The notes below the pieces were generated by a model that was not told the origin of the DNA, searched no databases, and saw only the letters and a program-made list of their open reading frames with translations. A stretch of 64,000 nucleotides of DNA from Aphanomyces cochlioides. Lineage: Eukaryota; Oomycota; Saprolegniomycetes; Saprolegniales; Verrucalvaceae. The stretch covers positions 930,001-994,000 of the forward strand of contig JAHQRK010000021.1 in NCBI GenBank assembly GCA_019828595.1. Direction: 5' to 3'. Below, piece by piece: positions 46,493 through 57,461 of the stretch. The position numbers and the translations under genes were made by a program. Each line of letters begins with the position of its first letter. Positions within the stretch are counted from its first letter, which is position 1.

Positions 46493-47113
46493 GTGTTGTT
46501 GGATTGGATATGCTTGCTGCCAAACTACCAACGTTGGAAAGGAGACACACAACATGGAGTGACGAAGGAGGTTCTGTGCACCGAGATAAACTCCATCCTT
46601 CTCAATTGTGAATTCAACAGAAATCTTGAATCACATTTTTCCGACGATGAATATCTTGTTGGGGACCCAGCTTTCTCTCCCCATGTGCGCTTAGTTCCTT
46701 GTTTCAAAAAGCTGCCTAACAGGCAACTAACAGATCACCAATCGCAATTTAATTCCAAACTTGCGTCAAAGAGAGTAGCCGTGGAGCATTGCATTGGTAT
46801 GTTGAAAGGTAAGCACGTGCTGAAATGCAAATGACAAAGTATAGGGCGCTTTCAATGTTTGAAAGGCATACGATATTTCCTCGATGGAAAGCCTGCGATG
46901 AAACAAATTATCTGTTTGATTCTATCATGCGCAATATTACACAACTTGTGCATTGACGACGAAGTTGACGACGAATGGATTGACAGTGATGAAGACAGCG
47001 ACGACGACGACGACAACACTGATCCTGGGGTTAATGAACCGCGCTTGCAGATTGCGTCTGGGATAAGTGGAAGAAATCTACTGCTCAACACTATACTGCA
47101 GATGCAGATGTGA
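46493..47113 (+). pseudogene. Harbinger transposase, N-terminally truncated
   Basis: It reads FSDDEYLVGDPAFSP, FNSKLASKRVAVEHCIGMLKG, then after a short intron (gtaagc...tatag) GRFQCLKGIRYFL and CAILHNLCIDDEVDDE. These match the second half of the DDE_Tnp_4 domain and the acidic tail of Harbinger transposases. The first catalytic Asp and the N-terminal helix-turn-helix region cannot be found in any frame upstream. Confidence 0.75.
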
Positions 47114-47149
47114 AAGCATGAATTTCAACAATAAAACTCGTTGTCATTT

Positions 47150-47572
47150 CTAGTTATTCAAAGGTAAAGCCGTATCGACGTCGGCTGGCGAAATTCCTAC
47201 ATCGAGTAGTCGCTTTCTTGAGAGTAGTTTTTCGGTGGCAATTTCAATGTCTTTTAAGCTCACATTTCGTTGCAATAGACTGCATTCCAGATCATTCTTG
47301 CTTTTTGTCATAGTCAGACGCTCTTTTTCAATGCGCAATTTGTTCGCTTCAATTTCTAGTTGACCTTTCTCTATCTCACTTGGATCGTTGAGCAAAGTCT
47401 TCAAACTGCCAAACAATCGTTTTGAACGACCATTGTTGCTTGTTGATTGCGAGAAGAATTTACGCTTGTGGGATTTCTTTTGTTCTTCATTCTCGACTTG
47501 AGTTGGTTGCGCAAGAACAAGTGAATCTTCATCCTCATCGTTGATATGATCGACTGTAACTTCACTATCCAT
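47150..47572 (-). CDS. Probable Harbinger partner (Myb-like second protein), C-terminal part
   Basis: A 140-codon frame, acidic then Ser/Lys-rich (KKSHKRKFFSQSTSNNG), ending in a long charged helix (EIEANKLRIEKERLTMTKSK). This layout fits the coiled-coil C-terminus of the Myb/SANT protein that accompanies Harbinger transposases. The DNA-binding part is not seen in this frame; upstream exons between 47640 and 48146 are possible. Confidence 0.5.
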   Translation of the reverse strand: MDSEVTVDHINDEDEDSLVLAQPTQVENEEQKKSHKRKFFSQSTSNNGRSKRLFGSLKTLLNDPSEIEKGQLEIEANKLRIEKERLTMTKSKNDLECSLLQRNVSLKDIEIATEKLLSRKRLLDVGISPADVDTALPLNN

Positions 47573-48148
47573 TGCATTCGTTTCACAAGAGCTGTCGAGT
47601 ACTGCTCCGATGTGAGAAGTGGTCGCGAGCTGGGGCGGTTACGCATTACACCAACTAATAGATTGAAATGTCGACAAAGTTTAAGGACGTACGCATCTAC
47701 AGTTAACGTGCCGCCTAGAACATCGCTGTTTAGAATTCTTGTCCTGTGTTTGCCTTCCAGTCAATCGCAGTTCTGTAACTGCGCTCTAAATCACCAATTT
47801 TTGTTCTAATGTCTTGGTTTGACCTATGTGTAATCCCATTGGCCTTCATGCTCGTTGGTCATGACTAGAGCCTGGAAACCCTACAAAAAGTAACGTATAC
47901 GTCGCATATCATCACAAATGACAAGCCCTACGTCTTTTCAAGCATTTTCGATCATATACACTACCATTGACAGCGTAATCGACCTGTTGTGTCCGAGATG
48001 GAGTAGACTGGCTTCAACCAACAAGCACTTCCGTCCAGTTCAAAAGTGGGTGTCACATGTAGGCTTTTGTGATGAAAACAGAAAGCCCCCTCATTGGACG
48101 AAACTACGTCCTTCAAGCAGTCCTTTAATCTGCACTTGAGGACCACTA

Positions 48149-48917
48149 ATATATGTTGAGCTCTAGACTGTAAGTGTCGTCGTCATCTTCGTCTGTTGGG
48201 TCCAGAGTCAACTCTGTCAAAATTACTCTTGTAACTTTATACCTGTTTATTATTATACAAATAATACATTATATTTAAGAGAATTTCTCTTATTGCTCTC
48301 TGCGGTTACCAACATTGCATCAACATTGTCGACAACAAACAAAAGTCTATGGAGGATAAGGCAAATCGACTAGGAAAGCTAGGTGTGATCCAAAAGGCGC
48401 TGCACAAGTCCAGACTCCGTCTATTGATGCTAACGTTAAACTCGTGGATACTAACCTTATAAAAATATATCTTGTATAAATGAATATAAAATCTGTAATA
48501 ATCTATATACGTAGGTCAATCACTCGTGTGTCACTGCATGGGTGCACAAAAAGCTTAAAGTCGAGTCAAACCTGTTCCGTCGTCGTGCTCCGAGAACGCT
48601 CTCTCTGTCGTTGTTGTCCATTGCTTTAGTTAATGAAGGTCAATTCCATCAAGGGCATCTAATTTCCACCTTGTTTTGACCACTGGAAGCCGCGGTACGG
48701 CCGACTGTAATGATGAAATGCACATGGAGAACGACAGTTTTTCGAGGGATGTCCCTGGCAAATCCTCCGCCCTCCATCTTGGATCTTCCATCAAACTTAT
48801 CCTGACGACTGGGAGCAAGAAACTTTACAGTACACCTCGACAGTGCTACGTACTGCACGCATTACCACTGTGGCGAGCAGAAACGATCATTTTTCAATTC
48901 GAAGCAAAGACAAAGAG
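48149..48917. other. Intergenic sequence before ELK3
   Basis: AT-rich first half, nothing recognised. The second half is open in the ELK3 frame from 48843 but without an ATG or an obvious signal peptide. Confidence 0.4.
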
Positions 48918-50428
48918 ATGGTGGAGGACACGTCGACGTTGGATCCAACGTACTGCCAGTATACGATTGCCAGAGCTGTGGATAATCTCACACAAACCAG
49001 TGCGACCGTCTTCATGAGCTGCTCCTACTACGACGATCTCACGGCAACCACGCCGCACTTAAAGCCATCGACGCTTCCGACATCCGCTTGCAAAGTTCCA
49101 GACTGTGCGACGCTCTTCTCGCAGTTTGTCCAGTACACAGGTGGCTGCACGATCCTCAACGACGACACGGGCGCTCAAGTCAACATCTCGACGCTTGCTG
49201 GCGTTTGTTCATCGACTCCAACGAACACATTATCGTCCTCTTCCTCCTCGCCATCAAGTAATCCGTCTGGGACTTCAACGCCAAACACGACTGCTGCAGC
49301 TAGCGCTCCAAAGTCCTCTTCCTCGACCACGACCATCGTTGCGATCACAGCGTCTGTCCTCGTCCTCGTCGTTGCGTTTGCCATTTATGCAAGGAATCGT
49401 AAGCGCCGACAGACAAAGCAGGATGACTACGGCACGACGAATCTCACGCATGGTCAATCCAGCCTCGAGGCGTCATGGTTTGCGTTGAACGACGCTAGCG
49501 AGGCAAGTTCGATGCAAGCGCAATTGGCTCACTTGGACATGTACCGCCTTCCAGCGGCGGATGTGAAAATGAAGAGACCGCTGGCGGAAGGAGCGTACGG
49601 CCAAGTGTGGGTCGGCGAGTACAACCACCAAGCTGTGGCCGTCAAGAAGCTCTTGCCCAACAAATGCAGCGCCGACGAGCTGCTTAAGTTCATCGCCGAG
49701 ATCGTCCTCCTCTCCAAGTATGACGCCGCCGTTCTTTTCATGGTTCTCATCGACTTTGTAGGATTGATTGCCCGCATGTTGTTCAATTTTGCGGCGCGGC
49801 GTGGACACGTCCGACGGACATTTTGATGGTCACAGAGTACATGGAGAACGGGGACTTGCGCCACGTCCTCGAGAAGAAAACGCTGCCGTGGCATTTGAAA
49901 TTGCAGTGTGCTCAAAACATTGCTGAAGCGTTGGTCTACTTGCATTGCATGGAGCCACGGGTGATCCACCGAGATCTCAAGTCGAGAAATGTCCTGCTTG
50001 ATGGAGAATTCCGAGCCAAGTTGACGGATTTTGGCATTTCACGCGAAATGGACGACAGGACCATGACTGCCGGCATTGGAACGTACCGCTGGATGGCGCC
50101 GGAAGTCCTCCAAGATGGCCACTACACGGAAGCGGCGGATATCTTTAGCTTTGGCGTGATCCTCGCGGAATTGGACACGGAGATCTTGCCTTATTCCGAC
50201 TTGCGCAACGAGCGGGGGAATCCCATGATGGACACGGCGATCATGGCCAAAGTCATGGCGGGCGAATTGATTCCGTCGTTTACTCCAAGTTGTCCTGAAT
50301 GGTACGTTCAGATTGCAACAGAGTGCCTCGCGTTGGATCCTGCCAATCGCCCTCCCGCGACGATGCTCGCGTTCCAGCTCAAGCGATGCTTGATTCGAGA
50401 ATTTAGCCAAGCCACACCAGGCCACTAA
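48918..50428 (+). CDS. ELK3: elicitin-like receptor kinase (TKL)
   Basis: Two exons (intron 49718-49761) give 488 residues. One elicitin-like domain (C at YCQYT, SCSYYD, the pair ACKVPDC, GGC, GVC), a Ser/Thr/Pro-rich linker, a membrane span (IVAITASVLVLVVAFAIYA) and a basic stop. The kinase has LAEGAYGQVWVG, VAVKKLL, HRDLKSRN, DFG and MAPE, all intact. The kinase is closest in the window to ELK1 and the broken ELK2 (shared LLPxKC, TMTAGIGTYRWMAPEVLQDGHY-like segments). Start chosen at the first ATG before the cysteines. Confidence 0.85.
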
Positions 50429-51129
50429 GCTCTCTCCTCTCCAGCGCTAAGCAAAAGGCGCATCGGCAGCAACCATGTCGAGATTTCAAGCCAACCTCTG
50501 GTGAAGTCGAGATGGCATCTCGGTTGACAATGTCCACGGTGTCGACCTTGTCCACGTGGCTATCAAGTTTGACATTTTATGAAGCTCAGCGCTCTTTGGA
50601 CATGCTTTTCTTCATGTCCAAACGAGTCGTGGAGCTCCTCAAGGCAAGGTGACAATGTCGGCGTAAACGAATCAATCCATAGTCATGTCCGCACCGCTTC
50701 CCTCATCCAAAGGTATTCATGAAGCGCGCCGTCCGATGCGGCCTGGAAACCTCCGCTCAGCCCATGAGACTCCAACAACACGCCGAAAACAAACTTGCCA
50801 GTCTTTCTCCCTCGTCGACTGGCCATCGTGCTATGCATCTCGCATTGGTCTTGACCGTGCTGTAGTTGCTCTCGTGGGGTTGTACAGTCATGCTGAGGCA
50901 TTCGTCGATGAGAATTGCATGGGAACCATCCGGCCGAGAGGCAAAATGAGCTTGAATGTTGTCGACTGGGCGAATCGTGGCGTCAATTTCTTTCGTGAAA
51001 GCACTCGTCAGGATCTCGTCCTTGAAAATTGTTTCCGCTCACCGCTGTCAACCCCCAACGAGGCGCTATGGACCAGCATGTCGTCGTTCAGTCTGCTACC
51101 GTAGTCAAGAACAACCCATGTGCAACATG
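50429..51129. other. Gap before ELK4, no ectodomain found
   Basis: No elicitin-like cysteine pattern or membrane span was found in any frame ahead of the ELK4 kinase remnant, so its extracellular half is lost or unrecognisable. Confidence 0.4.
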
Positions 51130-51960
51130 CCATGCCTCACTCACTGTGCGACGGTGCGTACGGCCAAGTGTGGCTTGGTAAATACATGACAAATCGCGTC
51201 GTCATCAAGAAGTTATTGCCAAAGAAAGCTACGACGTTCGAGCATTTGCAGCCAAGATCAAACTCTTGACCAAGTACAGTCTTGAATCCACTGCATTCTG
51301 CTCATAGCTTGGCTGTTTCTAGGATTGAATGCCCGTATATTGTTCACTTTATCGGCGTCGCGTGGACAAAGCCGTCGTTCGACATGATGTTCGTGACAGA
51401 ATACATGGATCGCGGGGATCTCTGCAGTGTGCTCCAGTCCAAAGAAAACTTTCCATGGACCGCCAAGCTCCAATGCGCTCTCCATATTGCCGAAGGACTG
51501 TCCTATCTACACACGCTTGATCCCAAGATCATCCACCGAGATCTCAAGTCCCGCAATGTCTTGCTGGATTCGAAACAAGGCGCCAAGATCGCAGACATTG
51601 GCATTGCTCGGAAGGCGGAAGACTTGGCAACAATGACAATGAACAAGGGAACGTATCGGTGGATGGCCCCAGGAGTCCTCAAGGATGACCATTACTCGGA
51701 ATCGGCTGATTTGTTGAGCTTTGGCGTCATCCTCGCTGAATTGGACGCCGAAAATCCTTCCCTACTCGGACTTGAAGGCCCCCAATGGCTGCCCCTACGC
51801 CGACTTGTATCTGATGCAAGAGGTGACGGCAGGGCATTTGTTGCCGTCATTTTCACAAGACCGCCCTTCTTGGTATCGCAGCCTCGGTCAGGATTGTCTC
51901 GCCCTTGACTCCTCCATGAGCCCCTCTGCGATGCAAGCAGGACATGCCTTCCTCACGGTT
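51130..51960 (+). pseudogene. ELK4: kinase-only remnant
   Basis: Starts abruptly at the glycine loop (DGAYGQVWLGKY), with Lys in VVIKKLL, then a frameshift before YDVRAFAAKIKLLTK. After the usual short intron it reads IECPYIVHFIGVAWTKP and HRDLKSRN. DFG is changed to DIG and APE to APG. Another frameshift near 51755 breaks ILPYSDL; the last part (YADLYLMQEVTAGHLLPSF) is in a different frame. Closest in the window to ELK7. Not functional as a kinase. Confidence 0.85.
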
Positions 51961-52191
51961 GCTTCGTGGCCGCTTGTTGACGACCAACATTGACATTATG
52001 TCGTCACAATGCTTTTCAACCTTGAGCAGGTTTCGCCATGGAATTGGGAAAATTTTATCTTCGTCGAGACGACACGCTGCCTCGTCGCCTTGAAATACCC
52101 AGGCAGAGGGCGACGCTAACATTACTCCATTGCTAGCGAGTCACATGAGCTGGTAAGTTGTTAAGTTGTTATTGGAAACACAACATGGCTC

Positions 52192-53491
52192 AGATAACTT
52201 TACATCGATGCTTGTATCCTGGAACGAATATGATATGCGACTTGCATGGCGCTTGGTCGTGCCGATGGATCGACTTGGAGACATTGAAGGCCCAAGTCAT
52301 GAAACCAACGAGGGCACTCGGGGCTAAACGATGGCTTCAGTTGCCCAGCGATGACAAGACCCATGATCGCTGCATCGGTGTATGGCTTGCCGCGGTCGTT
52401 GCGCAAGTCCGAGTAGGGCAAAATCTCCAAGTCCAACTCGGCCATGATCACGCCAAAGCTGAAAATGTCGGCCGTGTCCGTGTAATGTCCATCTTGGAGA
52501 ACTTCCGGCGCCATCCAACGGTACGTGCCAATGCCAGCCGTCATGGTTTGGATGTCGTCCGTCTCCCGAGCAATGCCAAAGTCCGTGACTTTGGCTTCGA
52601 ACGCGCTGTTGAGCAGGACATTCCTCGACTTGAGATCGCGGTGGATGATCTTGGGATCCATCGTGTGTAAATACACCAGAGCTTCGGCAATATGCAGCGC
52701 ACATAGAACTTTATGCTGCCACGTGAAAGTCTGTTCGATTGCATTCTGCTGGAGCACACCACGGAGGTCTCCACGCTCCATAAACTCTGTCAGGAGCATG
52801 ATATCGACTGGCCTTGTCCACGCCACGCCGACAAACTCGACAACGAACGGACATTCTATCCTAGACACACAGTCAGTCTTGGCTCAGCTGACGATGAGGA
52901 AACGCACTTGGAGACGAGTTTGATTTCCCAAATAAACTTTTGGACTTCGTCGATGGAGTTCTTCCCAGAGAGGAGTCGTTTTGCGGCTACAAGTCTGCCA
53001 AAGTAGTCCGCGAGCCAGACTTCACCGTATGCGCCTTGAGCCAGCGACCGGACGAGCTTGATATCGGTAGATGGAATCCTGTGCACGTCCAAGCCGCACA
53101 AATCCAATGCCTCACTTTGAATCGACCCTCGATGCGAGCTCTCCTCTCTCGATTTTGTGTTGCTGCCATGACTCTGTCGAGAGGAAGAGTTGGCGGTCTC
53201 CGTTGTTGCAATCGTCGAGCTTTGTCGTTTAGGCTGAGCTGGCGGTGGTTTCGACCGTGGGTTCTGCAGTGGTGGTGGTGGTGCATCGTCTTGTAATTCG
53301 ACAAAGACAGCTTGTGGCGTGGTAGATCCCGTCATTTCTTTTGTCTTCTTCTTGCGGCATTTGCAGCAAAGGATGGTGATAATAATCAGCACGACAACGA
53401 CACCAACACCAGCGCCGATGACGAGCGTCTTGTGGTCTGAAAGCCAGGAAGAAGAAGAAGAGCTGTAGTCGTAGAGTGATGGGGAATACGT
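52192..53491. repeat. Left arm of ELK5/ELK6 palindrome
   Basis: 1300 bp equal to the reverse complement of 55440-56739, with no difference noticed in translation. It runs from just past the stop codon to the junction between ectodomain and linker (cgtattcccc). The spacer of 1948 bp holds both ectodomains and a MITE. Confidence 0.93.
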
Positions 53492-53827
53492 CGGCTCATC
53501 AAAAGGTGATGGGGTTGTTCTTGTCGAATTTGTCGTTGTTGAGCTGTCTGACGTGGAGGAGAGGAAGCACGTGTCATAGAATTGTAGGATGGCCGTGTTG
53601 TCCATGAGCTCACTGTCGTAGACGACGCACGTCGTGCTTGAAAAGAGCGACACGGCATCCTGCAATTGATACAAGAGCTGACGGCAGACAGGATTTTCGC
53701 AGTCTTGAATGATCTTGCTATTCGCAACGACGCCATTGAGAAGTCCCTGGGCCGTCGCGCATGACCTCGCCGACGGCGTCTCGGCCAAGACGTTGTAGAC
53801 GTCCGCAAGACAAGAGCTGTTGGCCAT
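52200..53827 (-). CDS. ELK5: elicitin-like receptor kinase, palindrome copy
   Basis: Two exons (intron 52861-52907) give 526 residues. Ectodomain of about 95 residues with six cysteines (SSCLADV, ARSC, the pair DCENPVC, TTC, DTC), which fits the elicitin pattern but in a divergent form. Then a Ser-rich linker, a membrane span (TLVIGAGVGVVVVLIIITIL) followed by CCKCRKKKTKE, a Pro-rich and Ser-rich tail, and a kinase with SLAQGAYGEVWLA, AAKRLL, HRDLKSRN, DFG and MAPE. From the linker on it is identical to ELK6. Confidence 0.85.
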
Positions 53828-53899
53828 CGTCTCGTCAACTACGATGCAGAATCAAAAATGGCCTTCTCACCCATCAATGAGCTTCTCTTTCGTCAACTA

Positions 53900-54353
53900 C
53901 CGTATTTCCCGTAAGGTTGTCATCACGAATGATTTCGAAAATGGTGACAAGTCCAAAGGAAATCAGATATCAAAACGAGGTACATTTGATTGGGTAAAAA
54001 TTAGACTTATTTACCAATCATATTATTATCATGAACACCTCGCAGTCGTATGTCGACTTTACGAGTGGCTGACTCCAGTTTGGGAGAATGAAAACCTGCA
54101 ACGCTCATTTGGGTCCAGGTTTGCCGACTGCAACGCATGAACACGACAAATTTATGGCCCTGGTATCAAATTGAGCCATTGCATTTCTTCCAATAAGATC
54201 TGACTGGTGACAACTCAAGGGGAACTCCGAAAAATTTCATCAGATTGTATTATAAATGTATACTATAAGTTTGTATGCATCATTTAAATAATTATATCAG
54301 TGGTGACAACTCAATGGGAAAAAATAGTGGTGACAACCTTACAGGAAATACGG
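53900..54353. mobile_element. TA-flanked MITE (454 bp) in the palindrome spacer
   Basis: CCGTATTTCCCGTAAGGTTG at 53900 is inverted at 54353 (27 bp, two mismatches) with TA outside (53898-53899, 54354-54355). A subterminal ggtgacaactca motif occurs twice on the right (54208, 54302). It has no coding content. The sequence from 54360 to the ELK6 start shows no gene. Confidence 0.7.
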
Positions 54354-54902
54354 TATCTTCTCGTCGAACACGTAAAACTTTTTAAGGCCAATGCAGATCC
54401 ATCTTGACATGAAAAGTAGGTCGGTTTCAATGCAAACATCGGATAAACTTGGTCGCAAAGACGCTCGAATTGGCGGTGGCTCGACAATGGAGCTTGCAAA
54501 CCGTCCAAGCTTGGAGAACATGATGGAACAAACCCGACGAGATATCTTTCAGACCGTCCTCGGAGCAGTGACAGCATCGTCCTGACGACCACAACATGGA
54601 CAACTCGGCCATTCCGGTCAAAATGCATGGATAATATGGATTAGCCCAGTCATTTTCCCATACAAAAATCTATTTTTAGACATTTGTGACAACAAAGTCG
54701 GCCCAAATTTGCCAGACAACAAGGACTCGACCCGACGACGACTCCGTCTCCAAGAATTCATCGAATAAGCTTCTGGACACCGCGTTCGCACCCAGCCCAT
54801 CGCATAAGATTGAAGTTTCTTTGGTAATCCTTGCACCAAGATGCTTTGAACAAAGGAGAAGTCGGCCAACGACGGGACTACAATCCCATTTGCCGCCAAG
54901 TG

Positions 54903-56731
54903 ATGACGTCGTCGTCTCAAACTGCGTGCCCCGACCTGGACGCTCTCCGGGTTGTATGCGAAGAAGGCGCTCAAGGCCAAGACTATTGCTCGGTGGCTGC
55001 ATGTGTCGATGTCGAAACATGGAACGAGCGTTGCCACCCTGATGTCGTCACCAATCCATGCAAAAGCGAGAGTCGCCGCGCTCTTCGATCCAGTCGCTCC
55101 ATGGTGTCGCTGTGCACTCAGACTCAAGTTGAGGCTTGGTACGACGAGTGGTCGACGAACCCAGTCTACTCACAGTGTTATATCACGAAGATCACATCAG
55201 TTTACTTCAATTCGACCGCTGTCGCAACGAAGGACTGCACCAAGAACAACTGCTTTTCATTATTGCAAGATGTCCGAAACAAGGGAGCCAACTGGACAGG
55301 CGACCTCTGCGTCTTCTACGACGTCGTGACCAAGCAATCGTACAGCGTTGTGGACTTTTTTGAATTTTGTGGTGTATACGAGACGAAACCGACGGCTGCT
55401 GTGTCAACTGCACGATCGACACCGTCAATCGTCAAGACAACGTATTCCCCATCACTCTACGACTACAGCTCTTCTTCTTCTTCCTGGCTTTCAGACCACA
55501 AGACGCTCGTCATCGGCGCTGGTGTTGGTGTCGTTGTCGTGCTGATTATTATCACCATCCTTTGCTGCAAATGCCGCAAGAAGAAGACAAAAGAAATGAC
55601 GGGATCTACCACGCCACAAGCTGTCTTTGTCGAATTACAAGACGATGCACCACCACCACCACTGCAGAACCCACGGTCGAAACCACCGCCAGCTCAGCCT
55701 AAACGACAAAGCTCGACGATTGCAACAACGGAGACCGCCAACTCTTCCTCTCGACAGAGTCATGGCAGCAACACAAAATCGAGAGAGGAGAGCTCGCATC
55801 GAGGGTCGATTCAAAGTGAGGCATTGGATTTGTGCGGCTTGGACGTGCACAGGATTCCATCTACCGATATCAAGCTCGTCCGGTCGCTGGCTCAAGGCGC
55901 ATACGGTGAAGTCTGGCTCGCGGACTACTTTGGCAGACTTGTAGCCGCAAAACGACTCCTCTCTGGGAAGAACTCCATCGACGAAGTCCAAAAGTTTATT
56001 TGGGAAATCAAACTCGTCTCCAAGTGCGTTTCCTCATCGTCAGCTGAGCCAAGACTGACTGTGTGTCTAGGATAGAATGTCCGTTCGTTGTCGAGTTTGT
56101 CGGCGTGGCGTGGACAAGGCCAGTCGATATCATGCTCCTGACAGAGTTTATGGAGCGTGGAGACCTCCGTGGTGTGCTCCAGCAGAATGCAATCGAACAG
56201 ACTTTCACGTGGCAGCATAAAGTTCTATGTGCGCTGCATATTGCCGAAGCTCTGGTGTATTTACACACGATGGATCCCAAGATCATCCACCGCGATCTCA
56301 AGTCGAGGAATGTCCTGCTCAACAGCGCGTTCGAAGCCAAAGTCACGGACTTTGGCATTGCTCGGGAGACGGACGACATCCAAACCATGACGGCTGGCAT
56401 TGGCACGTACCGTTGGATGGCGCCGGAAGTTCTCCAAGATGGACATTACACGGACACGGCCGACATTTTCAGCTTTGGCGTGATCATGGCCGAGTTGGAC
56501 TTGGAGATTTTGCCCTACTCGGACTTGCGCAACGACCGCGGCAAGCCATACACCGATGCAGCGATCATGGGTCTTGTCATCGCTGGGCAACTGAAGCCAT
56601 CGTTTAGCCCCGAGTGCCCTCGTTGGTTTCATGACTTGGGCCTTCAATGTCTCCAAGTCGATCCATCGGCACGACCAAGCGCCATGCAAGTCGCATATCA
56701 TATTCGTTCCAGGATACAAGCATCGATGTAA
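54903..56731 (+). CDS. ELK6: elicitin-like receptor kinase, palindrome copy
   Basis: Two exons (intron 56024-56070) give 593 residues. The ectodomain differs completely from ELK5. It has a short Cys-rich module (ACPDLDALRVVC, YCSVAAC, RC, PC) followed by a full six-cysteine elicitin-like domain (LCTQTQ, SQCYIT, the pair DCTKNNC, DLC, FFEFC), as in ELK7. The linker, membrane span, tail and kinase are those of ELK5, residue for residue. The ATG at 54903 is chosen because it aligns with the ELK7 start (MTSSSQTACPD, MTLSSFLACSD). Confidence 0.87.
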
Positions 56732-56739
56732 AGTTATCT
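55440..56739. repeat. Right arm of ELK5/ELK6 palindrome
   Basis: Reverse-complement copy of 52192-53491. Its inner border coincides with the end of the ELK6 ectodomain, and its outer border lies 8 bp past the stop codon. Confidence 0.93.
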
Positions 56740-57085
56740 ATAAGAGACAAGTTGTAAATTCAGTTAGGACGATCCATCTTCAGCGGCTCGAGTTGTCGAT
56801 GAACCGCTTGGAATCCCCATGGTGTTTAACTACAGCTGCGGTACTCCCGAGGCACTTCTGGTTCTCTCCATGCGACTCTGCTCTTGACGGAGGATTGCTC
56901 CAACCCTGCGTTGACGTCATGACTGCGATTCAACGCCTAGCAGACATTGCTACACCCTTTGGGACACCGCGTCTGGTGCGTCATGGCCTCTAGCATCTCT
57001 CTATGCGTCGATCTGTCAGCTCCATCCCATCTCGAATCAAAGAGTCTACTACTACTCGAGCGATTCAGAAGGCGGTGTGGATGGG

Positions 57086-57202
57086 ATGGCGGTGTTTATC
57101 ATCATCCTCGTCATTGTCGTAGTCGCTATCGTCGTCTACTACAGCGCCAAGGCCAACAAGAAAGCTCCAGACGGCGACCTGCACACAGCCCATCGTCGCT
57201 GA
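57086..57202 (+). other. Orphan membrane-span micro-ORF (38 aa)
   Basis: An ATG opens MAVFIIILVIVVVAIVVYYS followed by AKANKK and a short tail. The frame upstream is Ser/Asp-rich (SSDSEGG). This is what a receptor linker, membrane span and basic stop look like, so it is probably a leftover of another ELK gene between ELK6 and ELK7. The rest of 56740-57461 shows nothing else. Confidence 0.4.
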
Positions 57203-57461
57203 ACCATGCGCTGTTCCAGCACCAGCTCCTCAATGCGGTGAATTCTTGACCGAGTGCAACAAAGGTTTCAAAGACGGCAGGAAGGAGCAGCATGAAGCAG
57301 GGGAAGGCCAAACGACTGACCCCGTCGTTGAGAGCAGCGCCGACAGTGGCTGACGACAACCTACAGTACGCGACTTGTTGCTCGTCCAAGCATCTATTTT
57401 GACCAGGATAACTTTGTCATGGAGAGATGGATGCTGCCACTTCGAAATTTACCAGCTGCTG

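Larger units (their letters stand above)
46156..48148. mobile_element. PIF/Harbinger element with two genes, degenerate
   Basis: The ends carry a related inverted sequence (GGTACTCAAGTGCAG on the left, GGTCCTCAAGTGCAG inverted on the right, about 48130-48148). Inside lie a transposase C-terminal part (plus) and, convergent with it, a second charged protein (minus), the usual two-gene layout of PIF/Harbinger. The exact 3-bp duplication is ambiguous. A hairpin of about 20-bp arms (ggagccagtttc...) lies at 46256-46306. Confidence 0.65.

Noticed and set aside
52525..52923. Long frame antisense to the ELK5 kinase (and 56008-56406 antisense to ELK6)
   Set aside because: Mirror of the conserved kinase codons; similar antisense frames occur behind other ELK kinases.
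54618..55127. 169-codon minus-strand frame over the ELK6 start
   Set aside because: Overlaps the ELK6 Cys module, which aligns to ELK7; the minus frame has no support.
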